From: PALSA-612 sp963776375
Lineage (GTDB): Bacteria; Actinomycetota; Thermoleophilia; Gaiellales; Gaiellaceae
Length of the DNA: 64,000 nucleotides
Assembly: GCA_963776375.1 (NCBI GenBank)
Contig: CAVZMF010000002.1
Coordinates: forward strand, 744,001 to 808,000
Direction of reading: 5' to 3'
The notes beneath the pieces are model-generated. The model saw nothing but the letters and a program-made list of their open reading frames with translations, made no database searches and was not told the DNA's origin. Shown here in pieces: positions 52,382-60,989 of the stretch. Both the position numbers and the translations under genes were made by a program. Each line of letters begins with the position of its first letter. Positions within the stretch are counted from its first letter, which is position 1.

Positions 52382-53808
52382 CAGAACTGGAAGTAGATGA
52401 AGGGGGCGACGCCCTGCGGGCCCATCGTGCGCGAGACCATCAGGGCGAAGGCGAGGACGACGATCTGGACGGCCACTTGCCTGCGTGAGAACCAGGCCAT
52501 GATCGCCTGCGGGATCCGGGCGGGCAGGTACTGGGTGCCGATTCCGACGACGATTGCCAGGACGACGCCGCCGGTGACGAGCGGTGAGGCGGCACCCCAG
52601 TTGTTGAACAGCCTGCCGATGATCTCCCACGCGGTCGAGAGACCGTTTTCCGAGCCGGCGCGGAAGAAGATCCAGGCGAAGCAGACGAGGTTGAAGGTGA
52701 TGATCCGCTTCCGCCACAGCACCCAGCCCGTGACGGCGTCGGTCGCGAGGCCGTGCTCGCGCCGGTACCGGCCGATCGCGAGCCAGGCGCCTTGGAGGCC
52801 GCCCCAGATCACGAACGACCACGCGGCGCCGTGCCAGAGGCCGCCGATCAGCATCGTCGCCATCAGGTTCAGGTACGTGCGCGGCTCGCCCTTCCGGTTC
52901 CCGCCGAGCGGGATGTACACGTAGTCGCGCAGCCAGCGCGAGAGGGTCATGTGCCAGCGGCGCCAGAAGTCCTGGATCGAGACGGCGGCGTACGGGCTGT
53001 CGAAGTTCTGCGGGAACTGGAAGCCGAGCAGGAGCGCGATGCCGATGGCCATGTCCGTGTAGCCGGAGAAGTCGGCGTAGATCTGCACGGCATAGGCGTA
53101 GACGGCGATCCACGTCTCCAGCGACGAGTGCTGGACCGGCGCGCCGAAGACCTGGTCGACGATATGCGTCGCCAGGTAGTTCGCGATCACGACCTTCTTG
53201 AACAGGCCGGTGGCGATCAGGTAGAAGGCGCGGCTGGTGTCGACGCGGCGCGGGTCGCGCGGCGTCTCGAGCTGCGGTAGGAGCTCGGAGCCGCGGACGA
53301 TCGGCCCTGCGACGAGGTGCGGGAAGAACGACAGGTAGGCGCCGAACTTGGCCAGGCTGGCCGGCTCGAGCTCACGCCGGTAGATGTCGACGATGTAGCT
53401 GATCGCCATGAAGGTGAAGAAAGAGATGCCGACCGGCAGCACGAGCGAGCGCGTGCCGAGCGGGAAGCCGCCCAGCCCGAGATCCGCGAACACGTTGCTG
53501 CCCGAGCTGACGAAGAAGTCGTAGTACTTGAAGTAGCCGAGCAGGCCGACATCGACGACGACCCCGAGGGCGAGGAGCAGCTGGCGCTGGGACTGCACTC
53601 CCGCGCGGTGGATGCCGAGGCCGATCGCCTGGTTCCAGAGGATCGAGAACGCGAGCAGTCCGACGAACTTCCAGTTCCAGTCGGCGTAGAAGACGAAGCT
53701 GGCGCCGATGATGAACAGCCGCCAGAAGCGCGGATGCGGCATCAGGAGCCAGCTCGCCACGAGGACGATGCAGAAGAAGACGGCGAAGGTCGTCGTTGGG
53801 AAGATCAC
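52381..53808 (-). CDS. MBOAT O-acyltransferase, AlgI-like
   Basis: 475 residues with about eleven membrane helices. The MBOAT His is in MLIGGLWHGAAWSFVIWG, and DFWRRWHMTLSRWLRDYVYIPLGGNRKGE is the AlgI/DltB signature. It moves acyl (often acetyl) groups to an extracytoplasmic acceptor. GTG start at 53808. Together with the SGNH gene at 51194 it probably modifies a secreted or wall polysaccharide; that polymer is not encoded in the window. Confidence 0.92.
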   Translation of the reverse strand: MIFPTTTFAVFFCIVLVASWLLMPHPRFWRLFIIGASFVFYADWNWKFVGLLAFSILWNQAIGLGIHRAGVQSQRQLLLALGVVVDVGLLGYFKYYDFFVSSGSNVFADLGLGGFPLGTRSLVLPVGISFFTFMAISYIVDIYRRELEPASLAKFGAYLSFFPHLVAGPIVRGSELLPQLETPRDPRRVDTSRAFYLIATGLFKKVVIANYLATHIVDQVFGAPVQHSSLETWIAVYAYAVQIYADFSGYTDMAIGIALLLGFQFPQNFDSPYAAVSIQDFWRRWHMTLSRWLRDYVYIPLGGNRKGEPRTYLNLMATMLIGGLWHGAAWSFVIWGGLQGAWLAIGRYRREHGLATDAVTGWVLWRKRIITFNLVCFAWIFFRAGSENGLSTAWEIIGRLFNNWGAASPLVTGGVVLAIVVGIGTQYLPARIPQAIMAWFSRRQVAVQIVVLAFALMVSRTMGPQGVAPFIYFQF

Positions 53809-53880
53809 TGCAGGCTGGGTCGGCTCCGGGCCGGGAGAGTAAGGATAGTCGGGGCCCCGGGGAGGTTCGGACGTGCGTCT

Positions 53881-54378
53881 CTAGGGCTGGTACTGCTGGT
53901 CGAGCGCCTTGACGGTGTCGATCGAGTAGCGCAGCCAGAACCCGAGCCGGCAGGGCAGATGGAGCTGGTACGGGGACGCACAGGGATTCTTCGGTTCCGC
54001 CTTCAGGAGGGCGGCGAGCTTGGCGACGGTCACTTTCGTCGTCCCGAGGTTCTTCAGCACGGTGACGTGCGCGTTGGCAGGCAGCTTGTAGGTGAGCAGC
54101 TTGTGATCCGGGTTGCGGATCCAGTAGTCGTTCGGGACGCCCTCGCCCGGCTTGACGGCGCCGTCCTCGGCGGCGGCCACGTTCGCCGTCTGCCCCTCGA
54201 GCCAGAGCGCCGGGTCGAAGCGCAGCATGTACCCCTTGCCCTTCGGCGTCACCGCGATGACGTAGCCGTACTCGGTGATCTGGCGCGGCGGCGAGAACAG
54301 CGGCAGGGACGCGATCGCCCAGCCGGCGAACGCCGCTGAGCTGAAGAGCACCGCGGCGAGGACCGCCCATCGCTCCAT
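53881..54378 (-). CDS. membrane-anchored extracytoplasmic protein, unknown
   Basis: 165 residues. An N-terminal hydrophobic helix (about 6-27) acts as signal or anchor. The rest is soluble with one cysteine pair (NPCASPYQLHLPCRLGFWLRY). No domain is recognised. ATG start at 54378. It lies 72 bases before the MBOAT gene on the same strand, so it may belong to the acyl-transfer cluster. Confidence 0.65.
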   Translation of the reverse strand: MERWAVLAAVLFSSAAFAGWAIASLPLFSPPRQITEYGYVIAVTPKGKGYMLRFDPALWLEGQTANVAAAEDGAVKPGEGVPNDYWIRNPDHKLLTYKLPANAHVTVLKNLGTTKVTVAKLAALLKAEPKNPCASPYQLHLPCRLGFWLRYSIDTVKALDQQYQP

Positions 54379-54585
54379 GCCGGCGACTCTACCGCCGCAG
54401 ACGTGCCGCGAACAGTGGCCTCAACGGCCATGTCCCGCGGACCCGAACCGGCCGTGACCGTTCAGGGCCAGGAGCCATGTCCAGAACCGCTGCCGGCCGA
54501 CGCTAGGGGCAGGCAAATCGGCGGTCACACTTCCGTTACAGGGACTGTCCCCCAGACATGGCCCGAACCGACGTGGCAGACCGGG
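54379..54585. other. intergenic region with scattered short repeats
   Basis: GGCCATGTCC-like decamers occur at about 54427, 54473 and (inverted) 54556. A GGGACTGTCCCC near-palindrome lies at about 54541-54552. These recall the elements at 22658-22763 and 59129. No gene or terminator is seen. Confidence 0.45.
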
Positions 54586-57183
54586 TCAGCCGCCGGCGAC
54601 CGCGGCTTCGATGCCTGCGTCCTTGAGCGCCGCCTGGGCGGCGGCGAGGCGGGCGAGCGGCACTCGGAACGGCGAGCAGGACACGTAGTCGAGCCCGATG
54701 CGGTGGCAGAACGCGACCGAGTGCGGCTCGCCGCCGTGCTCGCCGCAGATGCCGAGCTTGAGGTTCTCCTTCGCGCCTCTCCCCCGCTCCACGGCGATGC
54801 GCATCAGGTCGCCGACGCCGCCCTCGTCGAGCACCTCGAACGGGTTGCGCTCGAGCACGTCGTCCTCGAGGTAGCGCGCGAGGAACTTGTTCTCCGCGTC
54901 GTCGCGCGAGTAGCCGAGCGTCGTCTGCGTGAGGTCGTTCGTGCCGAAGGAGAAGAAGTCGGCGTGCTCGGCGATCTCGTCGGCGCGGATGCAGGCGCGC
55001 GGCAGCTCGATCATCGTGCCGACGAGGTACTCGATCTCGCCCTCCTCCTCGACCGTCGCCACCGTCAGCTCACGCAGCCGCCGCAGCTCCTCGCCGAAGC
55101 CGACGAGCGGGTGCATGATCTCGACGATCGGCGCCTCGCCCGTCCGCTCGTGGACGGCCTTCGACGCGCGCACGATCGCCCGCACCTGCATCTCGTAGAT
55201 CTCCGGGAAGATCAGCCCGACGCGGCAGCCGCGCATGCCCAGCATCGGGTTCGTCTCGTGCAGGACGCGGATGCGGGCGCGCATGCGCTCGTCCGTCGCC
55301 TCCTCCAGCGGCGGAAGGAACTCGTGCAGCGGCGGGTCGAGCAGCCGGATCGTCACCGGCAGCCCCGTCATCGCCTCGAAGATGCCCTCGAAGTCGTGCT
55401 GCTGCATCGGCAGGATCCGCTCGAGCGCCGCGCGGCGCCCGTCCTCGGAGTCGGCCATGATCATCTCGCGCATCACGGGGAGCCGGTCCTCCGCCATGAA
55501 CATGTGCTCCGTCCGGCACAGGCCGATCCCCTGGGCGCCGAGCTCGCGGGCCTTTGCCGCGTCCTCGGGCGTGTCGGCGTTGGCGTGGACGTGCAGGCGG
55601 CGGAGCTCGTCCGCCCACTGCAGGATGGTCTGGAAGTCCTCGTTGACCTGCGGCGGGACGAGCGGGGCCTCGCCGAGCATGACCCGGCCGGTGCCCCCGT
55701 CGATCGTGATCACCTCGCCCTCGGGGAGCACGTGCCCTGCGATCGTGGCCGTCCCCGCGGCCGCGTCGAGCGTGAGCGCCTCGCAGCCGGCCACGCAGGG
55801 CTTGCCCATGCCGCGCGCGACGACCGCGGCGTGAGAGGTCATGCCGCCGTGGGCGGTGAGGACGCCCTGCGAGTGGATCAGGCCGTGGATGTCGTCGGGC
55901 GTCGTCTCCCAGCGCACGAGGATCACCGCCTCCCCGGCGCGGCCGAGCTCCTCGGCGCGGTTCGCGTCGAAGACGATCTTCCCGCAGGCCGCGCCGGGCG
56001 ACGCGTTCAGGCCCGTGGCGATGGCGTCGATCTCGGCGGTCGGGTCGATCATGGGATGGAGGAGCTGGTCGAGCTGCGCGGGGTCGATCCGCGCCACGGC
56101 CTGCTCGCGGCTGATCAGGTCCTCGCCGACCATGTCCACGGCGGCCTTGAGGGCCGCCGCCGCGGTGCGCTTGGCCGTGCGTGTCTGCAGCAGATAGAGC
56201 CGGTCGTCCTCGACCGTGAACTCGAGGTCCTGCACGTCGCGGTAGTGCTCCTCGAGCCGCCGCGCCGTTTCCAGGAACTGCTCGTACGCCTCGGGCAGCC
56301 GGTTGCCCATCCGCGCCAGCGGCTCGGGCGTCCTGATTCCGGCGACGACATCCTCGCCCTGCGCGTTGAGCAGGAACTCGCCGACGACGCCGGCCTCGCC
56401 TGTCGACGGGTCGCGCGTGAACGCGACGCCGGTGCCCGACCGCGCGCCCTTGTTGCCGAACACCATCTGGACGACGTTGACGGCCGTACCGAGGTCGTCG
56501 GGGATCTCGTGCGCCCGCCGGTAGACCTGGGCGCGCGGCGTGTTCCAGGAGGCGAACACGGCCTCGACCGCGCGGCGCAGCTGCTCGGGCGCGTCCTGCG
56601 CAAAAGCCCGGCCGACGTCGTGCTCGTAGATCGCCTTGAAGGTCTCGACGAGCCCGGCGAGGTCGTCGGCCGAGAGGTCGACGTCCTGCGCGACGCCGCG
56701 CTCGTCCTTGAGTTTCTGCAGCTCGCTCTCGAACCGGTGCGGGTCGACGCCGTCGACGGTCTCGCCGTACATCTGGATCAGCCGGCGGTAGGAGTCGTAG
56801 GCGAAGCGCGGGTTGCCGGTCGTCTCGGCCAGCCCGCGGACGGCGACGTCCGAGAGGCCCACGTTGAGGATCGTGTCCATCATCCCCGGCATCGACACGG
56901 CGGCGCCCGAGCGGACCGAGACGAGCAACGGGTCGTGCGGGTCGCCGAACCGCTTGCCGGTCCGCTGCTCGAGCCGCTCGACATGCTCGGTGACCTCGTC
57001 CTCGAGACCGTCGGGGAACCCGCCGCCGCGCGCCATCGCGTCACGGCAGGCCTCGGTCGTGATCGTGAAACCGGCCGGCACGGGGAGGCCGAGCTGCGTC
57101 ATCTCCGCGAGCCCGATGCCCTTGCCGCCGAGCAGAATCCGGCCGCCGTCCGAGGGCTCGTCGAAGTCGTAGACGTAGCGCAT
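54586..57183 (-). CDS. ppdK: pyruvate, phosphate dikinase
   Basis: PPDK interconverts pyruvate, ATP and Pi with PEP, AMP and PPi. 865 residues, full length. The ATP-grasp domain holds VSVRSGAAVSMPGMMDTILNVG and QMVFGN. The swivelling domain has GGMTSHAAVVARGMGKPCV with the phosphorylated His and the regulatory Thr before it. The PEP domain has GLCRTEHMF and CGEHGGEP. ATG at 57183 (MRYVYDF) is preferred to a longer start at 57276. Control by PpsR, encoded at 58143-58973, is expected. Long frames on the other strand are composition artefacts. Confidence 0.96.
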   Translation of the reverse strand: MRYVYDFDEPSDGGRILLGGKGIGLAEMTQLGLPVPAGFTITTEACRDAMARGGGFPDGLEDEVTEHVERLEQRTGKRFGDPHDPLLVSVRSGAAVSMPGMMDTILNVGLSDVAVRGLAETTGNPRFAYDSYRRLIQMYGETVDGVDPHRFESELQKLKDERGVAQDVDLSADDLAGLVETFKAIYEHDVGRAFAQDAPEQLRRAVEAVFASWNTPRAQVYRRAHEIPDDLGTAVNVVQMVFGNKGARSGTGVAFTRDPSTGEAGVVGEFLLNAQGEDVVAGIRTPEPLARMGNRLPEAYEQFLETARRLEEHYRDVQDLEFTVEDDRLYLLQTRTAKRTAAAALKAAVDMVGEDLISREQAVARIDPAQLDQLLHPMIDPTAEIDAIATGLNASPGAACGKIVFDANRAEELGRAGEAVILVRWETTPDDIHGLIHSQGVLTAHGGMTSHAAVVARGMGKPCVAGCEALTLDAAAGTATIAGHVLPEGEVITIDGGTGRVMLGEAPLVPPQVNEDFQTILQWADELRRLHVHANADTPEDAAKARELGAQGIGLCRTEHMFMAEDRLPVMREMIMADSEDGRRAALERILPMQQHDFEGIFEAMTGLPVTIRLLDPPLHEFLPPLEEATDERMRARIRVLHETNPMLGMRGCRVGLIFPEIYEMQVRAIVRASKAVHERTGEAPIVEIMHPLVGFGEELRRLRELTVATVEEEGEIEYLVGTMIELPRACIRADEIAEHADFFSFGTNDLTQTTLGYSRDDAENKFLARYLEDDVLERNPFEVLDEGGVGDLMRIAVERGRGAKENLKLGICGEHGGEPHSVAFCHRIGLDYVSCSPFRVPLARLAAAQAALKDAGIEAAVAGG

Positions 57184-57266
57184 TGCGGCCTGAAGGTATC
57201 CGATAGGCGGGTGCATACTCGTCGGCGTGCACACGGATGTCGGTCCGGTGAAGGTACTGAATCGAG

Positions 57267-57280
57267 AAAGGTTCACCTTT
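57267..57280. promoter_or_regulatory. possible operator palindrome between ppdK and a peptide gene
   Basis: AAAGGTTCACCTTT is a perfect 6-bp inverted repeat with two central bases, set in a less GC-rich stretch of the 163-base divergent gap. It lies 84 bases before ppdK and 67 before the small gene. No regulator is adjacent. Confidence 0.35.
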
Positions 57281-57346
57281 GTGCGCCCTCAACCCCTCTT
57301 GCTACGGTGAATTCCGCCCAGTTCGTAACATGGAGAGGAGCTCTCG

Positions 57347-57436
57347 ATGAACGTCCTGCTTGTAATCGCGCTCGCGCTCGTGGTCGGTTCTCTGTCCGGC
57401 CTCCAGTGCGCGACCGCCTCGGGCCCCCGGGTCTAG
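57347..57436 (+). CDS. 29-residue membrane peptide
   Basis: ATG at 57347 has GGAGAGGAG about eight bases upstream. The product is MNVLLVIALALVVG then SLSGLQCATASGPRV, one membrane span with a late cysteine. It ends 13 bases before the P-loop kinase gene and may be its leader or an independent micropeptide. The strong ribosome-binding site is the main support. Confidence 0.5.
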   Translation: MNVLLVIALALVVGSLSGLQCATASGPRV

Positions 57437-57449
57437 CTTCGGCGCGCCG

Positions 57450-57971
57450 ATGAGGCGCGTCGCGGTCACTGCCAGCGCCAGCGGCAGCGGCAAGACAACG
57501 GTCGGCAAGCAACTCGCCGAGCGCCTCGGCGTCCCGTTCGTCGAGCTCGACTCGCTCGTCCACGGACCCAACTGGACCGAGATCTCCGACGAGGGGCTGC
57601 GCGACCTCGTCGAGCCGATCGTCGCCGGCGACGGCTGGGTCATCGACGGCGGCTACCGGACCAAGATCGGCGACCTCGTGCTCGCGCGGGCGGACACGGT
57701 GGTGTGGATCGACCTCCCGCTCCACGTCTGGCTGCCGCGCCTCCTCCGGCGCACGTTCCGACGCATGCGTGGCCAGGAGATCCTCTGGAACGACAACAAG
57801 GAGACGTTGCGAAACGCCTTCTGGGGCCGGGACTCGCTGTTCGGCTACGCGCTGCGGGCCCACTTCGACCGTCGCCGGCGCTACCCCGTCGAGCTCGCCG
57901 CCTATCCGGTCATTCGCCTGCGGACGCAGGACGAGATCGACCGTTTCGTTCGCGGCGCCGCCTCGACCTGA
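57450..57971 (+). CDS. P-loop nucleotide kinase-like protein (FlaR/topology-modulation type)
   Basis: 173 residues. The Walker A loop is ASGSGKTT (residues 10-17). VELDSLVHGPNWTEI and DGWVIDGGYR follow, as in small kinases called DNA topology modulation or adenylate-kinase-like proteins. RRTFRRMRGQEILWNDNKET is a lid-like segment. The phosphate acceptor is unknown. ATG start at 57450. Its 3' end overlaps the convergent small membrane gene by 62 bases. Confidence 0.82.
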   Translation: MRRVAVTASASGSGKTTVGKQLAERLGVPFVELDSLVHGPNWTEISDEGLRDLVEPIVAGDGWVIDGGYRTKIGDLVLARADTVVWIDLPLHVWLPRLLRRTFRRMRGQEILWNDNKETLRNAFWGRDSLFGYALRAHFDRRRRYPVELAAYPVIRLRTQDEIDRFVRGAAST

Positions 57972-58146
57972 CCTCGGCCACCCAGGCCGCGCAGCGCAGG
58001 GTGATCCACACCGGCGTCAGCCCGACATAGAAGACGAGCATCCCCATCACGAGCGCCACCTCCCACAGCACCCAGCGCCAGATCGGGATCCGCTTCGCCC
58101 GCGCGGCCCGCGCCTCCGGGACGAACCCGGGGAAGTCGTCCGTCAC
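57910..58146 (-). CDS. small membrane protein coupled to ppsR
   Basis: 78 residues. An N-terminal polar part, one strong membrane segment (about residues 23-50, WRWVLWEVALVMGMLVFYVG), and an Arg-rich tail. The ATG overlaps the ppsR stop by ATGA, which supports it in spite of the 62-base overlap with the convergent kinase gene. The function is unknown. Confidence 0.55.
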   Translation of the reverse strand: MTDDFPGFVPEARAARAKRIPIWRWVLWEVALVMGMLVFYVGLTPVWITLRCAAWVAEVRSRRRRERNGRSRPASAGE

Positions 58147-58973
58147 GACGCCTGCCGCCCGTTGCTGCGGGTCTCGACCAGCCGGATCACGCGCTGGGCG
58201 GTCTCCTCGACCGAGAGCTCGGTGACGTCGATGACGGGACAGCCGAGCCGCCGATGGATAGACGCGGCCTCGTCGAGCTCGTCGTAGATCTCGACGATCC
58301 CGGCGTAGGAGCGGCGGCCGCCGCGCATCAGTCGCGCCCGCTCCCGGCGGATGTCGGCGAGCCGGTCCGCGCCGATCGTCAGCCCGACGACCTTGGCCTG
58401 ATCGCTGGAGAACAGCTCCGCGGGCGGCTCGATCCCCTTGACGATCGGGACGTTCGCGGTCTTGTATCCGAGGTAGCCGAGGTACATCGAGAGCGGCGTC
58501 TTGGAGGTCCGGGACACGCCGACGAGAATGATGTCCGCCTCGCGCAGCCCGTCGCCGACGCCGTCGTCGAACTTGACCGCGAACTCGATCGCGGCCATGC
58601 GCCTGAAGTACGCCGAGTCGAGCGGGGGCCGGGCCCCGGGCTTCATCTGCGCGGCCACGCCCGAGACCTTGGCGATCGACGCCAGCGGAGGCCCGAGGAT
58701 GTCGCAGTAGTGCAGCTTGGCCTGCCGGCAGGCCGCCCGCATCGCCTCGCGGAGCTCGGTCTTGACGATCGTGTAGACGATGACGGCCGGCCGCCCTTTC
58801 GCGCGGTCGACGGCCAGGAGGAGATCGTCGACGGTCTCGACGCGCGGATGCCGGACCTCCTCGAACGCCTGCTCCGGAAACTGCGCCTCGAGCGCCGCGA
58901 CGAGCCGCGTCGCGGTCTCGCCGGTCGCGTCCGAGACGATGTGCAGCTCGACCGGCGTTTTCCCGGGCGCCAT
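58143..58973 (-). CDS. ppsR: PPDK regulatory protein (bifunctional Ser/Thr kinase/pyrophosphorylase)
   Basis: 276 residues of the DUF299 family, which uses ADP to phosphorylate the regulatory Thr of PPDK (off) and Pi to remove it (on). The nucleotide-binding loop is VGVSRTSKTPLS. HIVSDATGETATRL at the N-terminus and DVTELSVEETAQRVI near the end are typical. ATG at 58973 follows AGAGGTC. PPDK lies about 1 kb downstream on the same strand, so the two form a functional pair. Confidence 0.94.
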   Translation of the reverse strand: MAPGKTPVELHIVSDATGETATRLVAALEAQFPEQAFEEVRHPRVETVDDLLLAVDRAKGRPAVIVYTIVKTELREAMRAACRQAKLHYCDILGPPLASIAKVSGVAAQMKPGARPPLDSAYFRRMAAIEFAVKFDDGVGDGLREADIILVGVSRTSKTPLSMYLGYLGYKTANVPIVKGIEPPAELFSSDQAKVVGLTIGADRLADIRRERARLMRGGRRSYAGIVEIYDELDEAASIHRRLGCPVIDVTELSVEETAQRVIRLVETRSNGRQAS

Positions 58974-59182
58974 GGTCCCATTCTGACCTCTGTTGACGAG
59001 AAGTTTCACTCTCGTCACACCCGCGTCACGTTCTCGTGCGGATTTCAGCGATACGCTCACCGCGGGTGGCGGGTGGTTTTCTCCCACCCCCACCCTCGGG
59101 CGGGGGTGGGTGCAAGTGGCCTTCCCGGCGGGACATGGCCGGAAAGGCGTAGGGCCGGTTAGCCGAGGTAGTCGAGTGCCGT
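58974..59182. other. intergenic region with two hairpins
   Basis: One hairpin pairs CCCACCCCC with GGGGGTGGG around ten bases at about 59081-59109. A second pairs GCCTTCCCGGC with GCCGGAAAGGC (one mismatch) around a loop that holds GGACATG at about 59120-59149. Neither is followed by a U tract. The ppsR promoter must lie between 58974 and 59080. Confidence 0.5.
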
Positions 59183-59580
59183 CTACACGAACACGGCGAT
59201 GCCCGGGCGAAACGCGGCTTCGTCGAGGGTGAAGCGCGGATGGTGGTGCGGGAACGCGCCCTCGCCGCCCGCGCCGACGAAGAAGAACGCCCCCGGCGCC
59301 TTCTCCAGATAGGCGGAGAAGTCCTCGCCGCCCATGATCGGTTCCGCGTCCACGAACGCGTCGTCGCCGAGCGCTGCGCGGAGACGACGGCGCTCTTCAG
59401 CGGGTCGACGGGCCGCGAGACGAGCTGCTGCAGGTTGTGGTCACACTTGAGCCGCGACCACGACGGGGTCGACCGTGAGATGCGGCATCGCCGCATGCCC
59501 ACCCCGCCCCCGGTTCTCCGCGGCAAACCTGTCGGCCGCGGCCGCGATCGGCCCGCCTGCGCAGCTGGCGTCACTTCCCG
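59183..59580 (-). pseudogene. remnant of an M20D peptidase/amidohydrolase
   Basis: The minus strand encodes two separated parts of an M20D-type N-acyl-amino-acid amidohydrolase. The first is AADRFAAENRGRGGHAAMPH-type (dimerisation domain start), then LVSRPVDPLKSAVVS. The second is the C-terminal MGGEDFSAYLEKAPGAFFFVG with HHHPRFTLDEAAFRPGIAVFV and a stop at 59183. The middle (over 100 residues) and the whole N-terminal catalytic part are missing, and frames differ. This is true decay by deletion, unlike the single-base shifts elsewhere. Confidence 0.8.
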
Positions 59581-59614
59581 GATTCCGCCTCGCGCGCCGA
59601 TAACGTGTCGCTCC

Positions 59615-60985
59615 ATGGCCGAGCCGCAAGACACCGCCGAGGTGACGATGGACAAGATCGTCTCGCTCTGCCGCCGCCGCGGCTTCGTGTTCCCGTCCTC
59701 GGAGATCTACGGCGGGCTCGGCTCGACCTTCGACTACGGCCACTACGGCGTGCTGATGAAGAACAACATCCGCGAGCGCTGGTTCCGGGCGATGGTGCAG
59801 GAGCGCGACGACGTCGTCGCGATCGACTCGGCGATCATCCTCCACCCGCGCGTGTGGGAGGCGTCGGGGCACGTCGAGGGATTCACCGATCCGCTCGTCG
59901 ACTGCCGCACGTGCAAGCTGAGGTTCAGAGCCGACAAGCTCGAGGACGCGCAGTGCGGGCGCAAGCCGTCGAAGCGGCCCGGCGAGACGCCCGACTGTGA
60001 CCTCACCGATGCCCGCCAGTTCAATCTGATGTTCGAGACGACGGTCGGGCCGGTGCAGGAGGCCGGCGCGCGCGCGTTCCTGCGCCCGGAGACGGCGCAG
60101 GGGATCTTCATCAACTTCAAGAACGTCCTCCAACTGGCTCGGCGCAAGCCGCCGTTCGGGATCGCCCAGATCGGCAAGGCGTTCCGCAACGAGATCACGC
60201 CGGGCAACTTCCTCTTCCGCGTCCGCGAGTTCGAGCTGATGGAGATGGAGTTCTTCGTGCCTCCGGAGGATGGCGAGCAGTGGCACGGGTACTGGATCGA
60301 CGAGCGCCTGAACTGGCATCTCGCGCACGGCCTGCGCCGCAGCCGACTGCGCATCCGCGAGCACGGCGAAGACGAGCGCTCGCACTACTCGAGCGCCACG
60401 AGCGACATCGAGTACCTCTATCCGATCGGCTGGTCGGAGCTCGAGGGCGTTGCGAACCGCGGCGACTACGACCTCACGCGCCACACCGAGTTCTCGACGA
60501 CGAAGCTCGAGTACGTTGGCCCGGACGGCGAGCGGTACACCCCGTACGTGATCGAGCCGGCGGTCAGCATCGAGCGGATCTTCGTCGCCATGCTCGCAGA
60601 CGCCTACGACGAGGAGATCGTGGCGGAGCGCGAGCGCACCGTCCTGCGGCTCCACCCACTGATCGCGCCCGTCAAGGCGGCGATCCTGCCGCTGATCGGG
60701 AAGAACGAAGACATGGCCGGCAAGGCCCGGACGCTCTACGAGGAGCTCCGGCGCCGCCACGTGGTCGAGCACGACGACAGCGCCGCGATCGGCCGTCGCT
60801 ACCGCCGCCAGGACGAGATCGGCACGCCCTTCGCGTTCACGATCGACGACCAGACCCTCGAGGACGACACGATCACCGTCCGCGACCGCGACTCGCTCGC
60901 CCAGGAGCGGATCCCGATCGGCGGCGCCGGCGCCTGGCTCGACGACGCGCTCGAGCGGCCCTGGACGACGCCGAAGGCCGACTAG
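59615..60985 (+). CDS. glyS: glycyl-tRNA synthetase, single-chain dimeric type
   Basis: 456 residues. This is the alpha2 GlyRS found in actinobacteria, not the alpha2beta2 form. MDKIVSLCRRRGFVFPSSEIYGGLGSTFDYGHYG at the start, FLRPETAQGIFINFKN (motif 2 region), RNEITPGNFLFRVREFE, SSATSDIEYLYP and IEPAVSIERIF (motif 3) are present. The C-terminal anticodon domain is complete. ATG at 59615; the longer open frame upstream runs through the M20 remnant and is not coding. Intact. Confidence 0.95.
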   Translation: MAEPQDTAEVTMDKIVSLCRRRGFVFPSSEIYGGLGSTFDYGHYGVLMKNNIRERWFRAMVQERDDVVAIDSAIILHPRVWEASGHVEGFTDPLVDCRTCKLRFRADKLEDAQCGRKPSKRPGETPDCDLTDARQFNLMFETTVGPVQEAGARAFLRPETAQGIFINFKNVLQLARRKPPFGIAQIGKAFRNEITPGNFLFRVREFELMEMEFFVPPEDGEQWHGYWIDERLNWHLAHGLRRSRLRIREHGEDERSHYSSATSDIEYLYPIGWSELEGVANRGDYDLTRHTEFSTTKLEYVGPDGERYTPYVIEPAVSIERIFVAMLADAYDEEIVAERERTVLRLHPLIAPVKAAILPLIGKNEDMAGKARTLYEELRRRHVVEHDDSAAIGRRYRRQDEIGTPFAFTIDDQTLEDDTITVRDRDSLAQERIPIGGAGAWLDDALERPWTTPKAD

Positions 60986-60989
60986 CGCG

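Noticed and set aside
54403..57453. A 1016-codon plus-strand frame opposite ppdK, and similar long frames opposite the CCA enzyme and dnaE2.
   Set aside because: They mirror well-identified genes codon by codon, have biased composition (Arg, Asp, Val, Leu) and no domain.
59081..59109. CCCACCCCC/GGGGGTGGG hairpin read as a terminator.
   Set aside because: No U tract follows the stem on either strand; it is only listed as an intergenic hairpin.
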